Source: Pseudoflavitalea sp. G-6-1-2 (GTDB taxonomy: Bacteria; Bacteroidota; Bacteroidia; Chitinophagales; Chitinophagaceae). From it: 64,000 nt of DNA. Shown in pieces: positions 61,951 through 64,000 of the stretch (its first letter is position 1; each line of letters opens with the position of its first letter). Both the position numbers and the translations under genes were made by a program. Location: positions 1,426,001 through 1,490,000 of the forward strand of contig NZ_JABBGB010000003.1 of the NCBI RefSeq assembly GCF_012927185.1, written 5' to 3'. The notes under the pieces were generated by a model. That model was not told where the DNA came from, ran no database searches, and saw nothing but the letters and a program-made list of their open reading frames with translations.

Positions 61951-64000
61951 TTAGAATGATACATTTAATCCCATACCTACTTCTCTTCTGCGCGGGTATC
62001 TTCCTGCGTCGTTGCCTGGTGTGGTTACACTGCGTTGAGACACTTCAGGGTCGAAGCCTGTGTAGTCTGTCCAGGTAAGCAGGTTGGTTCCATAGATATA
62101 CACGTTCACCAGTTTCATGGCTGCTTTGGCGCTGATGCGCTGAGGCAGCTGATAGGCCAGTCGAACTGCCTGAAGACGAACGAAGTTGCCGTTCTCCAGC
62201 CACTGACTTCCGCCGCGGCGCATATTGTCTGCATCTTTGTTGCCACCTCTGTACGAGTCGGTGATCTGTCCGGGATACTTCCACATATTCTCGATGAAGT
62301 ATGCATCAGGGGTAGTGTTGCTGTTGGAGAACGAAGCAAGGTTTCTTCTGTTCTCGTTGTAGATCATACCTCCGAAGTTGCCATAAAGGTTGAACGACAA
62401 TTGAAATCCTTTGTAGTTGAAATTGTTGATCAGACTGAGGCTCCAGCGTGGTTGTCCATGGCCGAGGAACTGCCTGTCTTCATTACCGATGTTCTCGTTG
62501 TACACGCCTTTTGCATCGGGCAGGTTCTCCCAGATCACATCGCCGCCTTTCAGAGTTACACCTGATGCTTTCAGCTGTTTTACATCGCCGGTATATTTAG
62601 ATCCGTCGGGGAGGGTATAGCCTTCCACAATGGGTCTGTTGTCTTTGCCGAGCAAAACATTTCCCTGCGCGTCTTTTCTGAGTTGCAGATTCAGTCTGGT
62701 GCTGTAATCCGATGTATAGGCATTCGATTCGTCGTACTCATAAATGCCCTGGAATTTATAACCGTAAAAATTGCCTGCTTCTTTTCCCTGATTTACTGTC
62801 CAGATATCATCAATATAATCAAGTGGCAGTTTGGTGATCTTGTTTCTTACCTGAGAATAGTTGGCGGTTACCTGCCAGCTGAATTTTGCTGTTCGGATAG
62901 GGAAGCCCGATACCATCAGTTCGATACCCTTGTTTTCGAGACCGCCTGCATTCACACGAACCCTGTCCGGGAATCCGCTTTCGAGTGAGAGCGGGAGCTC
63001 ATACAAAAGGTCGGTGGTTTTCTTGATGTAGTAATCTCCGGCGAAAGTGATTCGTCCGTTGAGGAAAGTAAGATCGATTCCGAAGTTGGTCTGAGCGGTA
63101 GATTCCCATTTGATATTTTCGTTACCCATCTTCTGATTGGTACGAACACCGCTGGTTCCCATGTACACATACGGACCAAACACAAATTGCTGGTAACGGT
63201 CGTACTCGCCGATCTCCTGATTACCGGTGATACCCCAGGTTACCCTCAGTTTACCATCAGTAAGGAAGCCATCGAATTTTCTCATGAACTTCTCATCGCT
63301 GAAGCGCCAGCCTGCAGATACTGATGGGAAATAACCCCAGCGGTTGGTTCTGCTGAATACAGACGATCCATCACGACGGATAGTACCATTGATAAGATAT
63401 CTTCCCTGATAATCGTAGCCCAGTTTTCCGAAGAAGCCGAGCAGTGAAGAGGATTTTGCTCTGCCGTAGAGGTCAGAAAGGTTATAACGACCGGCAGCAT
63501 TGAGCGTTTGTACCAGCTCAGTTACGAAGAACGAACCGGAGAGATTCGTTTCATCCGTTCTGTTCTTTTCGGCATTCATACCAATCAGAGCAGTAATTCT
63601 GTGCTTTGTTGCAATTGTTCTGTCGTAGCTGGCATAGGCGTTACCCTGCAATCTCCATGGAATGGACATGGATTCATATCCCGTATTTACAGGTGGGTTG
63701 CCACTGTTGAGCAGTTTGGAACTGAAAAATGAAGTTTTTCTGAACTCCAGGTCTGCAGAGGCATCTACGTGCAATACCAGATTATCCAAAAGTTTGTATT
63801 CGAAACCCTGGTAGAAAATGCCTTTATAATTCTTTTGAACATTCGAGCGGAGATAGGCTTCAGCAATCGGGTTTCTTCTTCCTCCATTGAAGTATAACAA
63901 TTCTCCGTTGGGAAGATAGAGCGCCATGCCCGGAGGGCGTTGCAGTGATTGCCTGATTACGTTGCCTTCATCGATCAGACTGCGGTTCTGAAAAGTGAAG
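61951..64000 (-). CDS. SusC/RagA-family TonB-dependent transporter (partial, N-terminus outside window)
   Basis: About 683 residues of the C-terminal barrel are in the window; the frame stays open to position 64000. It has the dense SusC barrel sequence (NGTIRRDGSSVFSRTNRWGY, FPSVSAGWRFSDEKF, NPTFLNGRITFAGDYYIKKT-like strands) and the terminal AGRYPRRREVGMGLNVSF. The methionine at about 63927 lies inside the barrel and is not the true start. It pairs with the SusD gene 12 nt downstream. The N-terminal plug cannot be inspected. Confidence 0.92.
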   Translation of the reverse strand, partial: FTFQNRSLIDEGNVIRQSLQRPPGMALYLPNGELLYFNGGRRNPIAEAYLRSNVQKNYKGIFYQGFEYKLLDNLVLHVDASADLEFRKTSFFSSKLLNSGNPPVNTGYESMSIPWRLQGNAYASYDRTIATKHRITALIGMNAEKNRTDETNLSGSFFVTELVQTLNAAGRYNLSDLYGRAKSSSLLGFFGKLGYDYQGRYLINGTIRRDGSSVFSRTNRWGYFPSVSAGWRFSDEKFMRKFDGFLTDGKLRVTWGITGNQEIGEYDRYQQFVFGPYVYMGTSGVRTNQKMGNENIKWESTAQTNFGIDLTFLNGRITFAGDYYIKKTTDLLYELPLSLESGFPDRVRVNAGGLENKGIELMVSGFPIRTAKFSWQVTANYSQVRNKITKLPLDYIDDIWTVNQGKEAGNFYGYKFQGIYEYDESNAYTSDYSTRLNLQLRKDAQGNVLLGKDNRPIVEGYTLPDGSKYTGDVKQLKASGVTLKGGDVIWENLPDAKGVYNENIGNEDRQFLGHGQPRWSLSLINNFNYKGFQLSFNLYGNFGGMIYNENRRNLASFSNSNTTPDAYFIENMWKYPGQITDSYRGGNKDADNMRRGGSQWLENGNFVRLQAVRLAYQLPQRISAKAAMKLVNVYIYGTNLLTWTDYTGFDPEVSQRSVTTPGNDAGRYPRRREVGMGLNVSF

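Overview
The window looks like a chromosomal segment of a Bacteroidota bacterium, most likely of the Chitinophagaceae type. The signs are SusC/SusD pairs at both ends, a T9SS-type C-terminal sorting region, Bacteroidota-type LptD/OstA-like envelope proteins, TAnnTTTG promoter elements in place of the enterobacterial -10, and lipoprotein signals followed directly by charged residues. No integrase, transposase, CRISPR array or rRNA was seen. The calls come from reading the sequence and from family knowledge; no database search was run.

Layout. 1-4876: a DeoR-type repressor followed by a SusC/SusD pair (SusD cut by the window edge). 5056-13769: an envelope-biogenesis block, with two tandem N-acetylmuramoyl-L-alanine amidases, an MCE/MlaD protein and an OstA-like protein on the minus strand, divergent from an LptD-like outer-membrane protein. 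13788-17264: PlsC-type acyltransferase, uracil-DNA glycosylase and a Kup potassium transporter. 17346-20825: a cobalamin riboswitch, a BtuB-like TonB receptor and a BtuG-like beta-propeller lipoprotein. 20842-25029: a LytS/LytTR two-component pair divergent from a TonB-receptor-like barrel. 25844-30754: a 1636-residue secreted protein with seven FG-GAP blades, calcium-binding repeats and a T9SS tail.

32004-39514 is a tight seven-gene redox operon: a small FAD-dehydrogenase subunit, a GMC oxidoreductase with a likely [3Fe-4S] cysteine set, a VioB/RebD-like ferritin-fold protein, an unknown protein, a double Dabb protein, a BBE-type bicovalent flavoprotein and a DUF985 cupin. It reads as an uncharacterised biosynthetic or detoxification pathway. 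39699-48671 is mostly housekeeping and small unknown genes: an AlkC-type glycosylase with an Ig-like tail, a THUMP rRNA methyltransferase, a YceI lipoprotein, a membrane-anchored winged-helix regulator, tRNA-Arg(TCT), a DUF4262 protein and a DEAD-box helicase.

48682-54451 encodes a bacterial homologue of vertebrate peptidylarginine deiminases with all four catalytic residues, 16 nt downstream of a 994-residue protein of unknown family. 55657-56554 is the most unusual locus: a promoter, a structured RNA with a 26-codon ORF, a strong hairpin, tRNA-Ile with anticodon TAT and then a homologue of the eukaryotic RNA ligase RLIG1 (C12orf29), all on the minus strand. 56650-64000 is a polysaccharide-utilisation locus with a GH29 alpha-L-fucosidase, a PKD-like surface lipoprotein, a fasciclin lipoprotein, SusD and SusC (SusC cut by the window edge).
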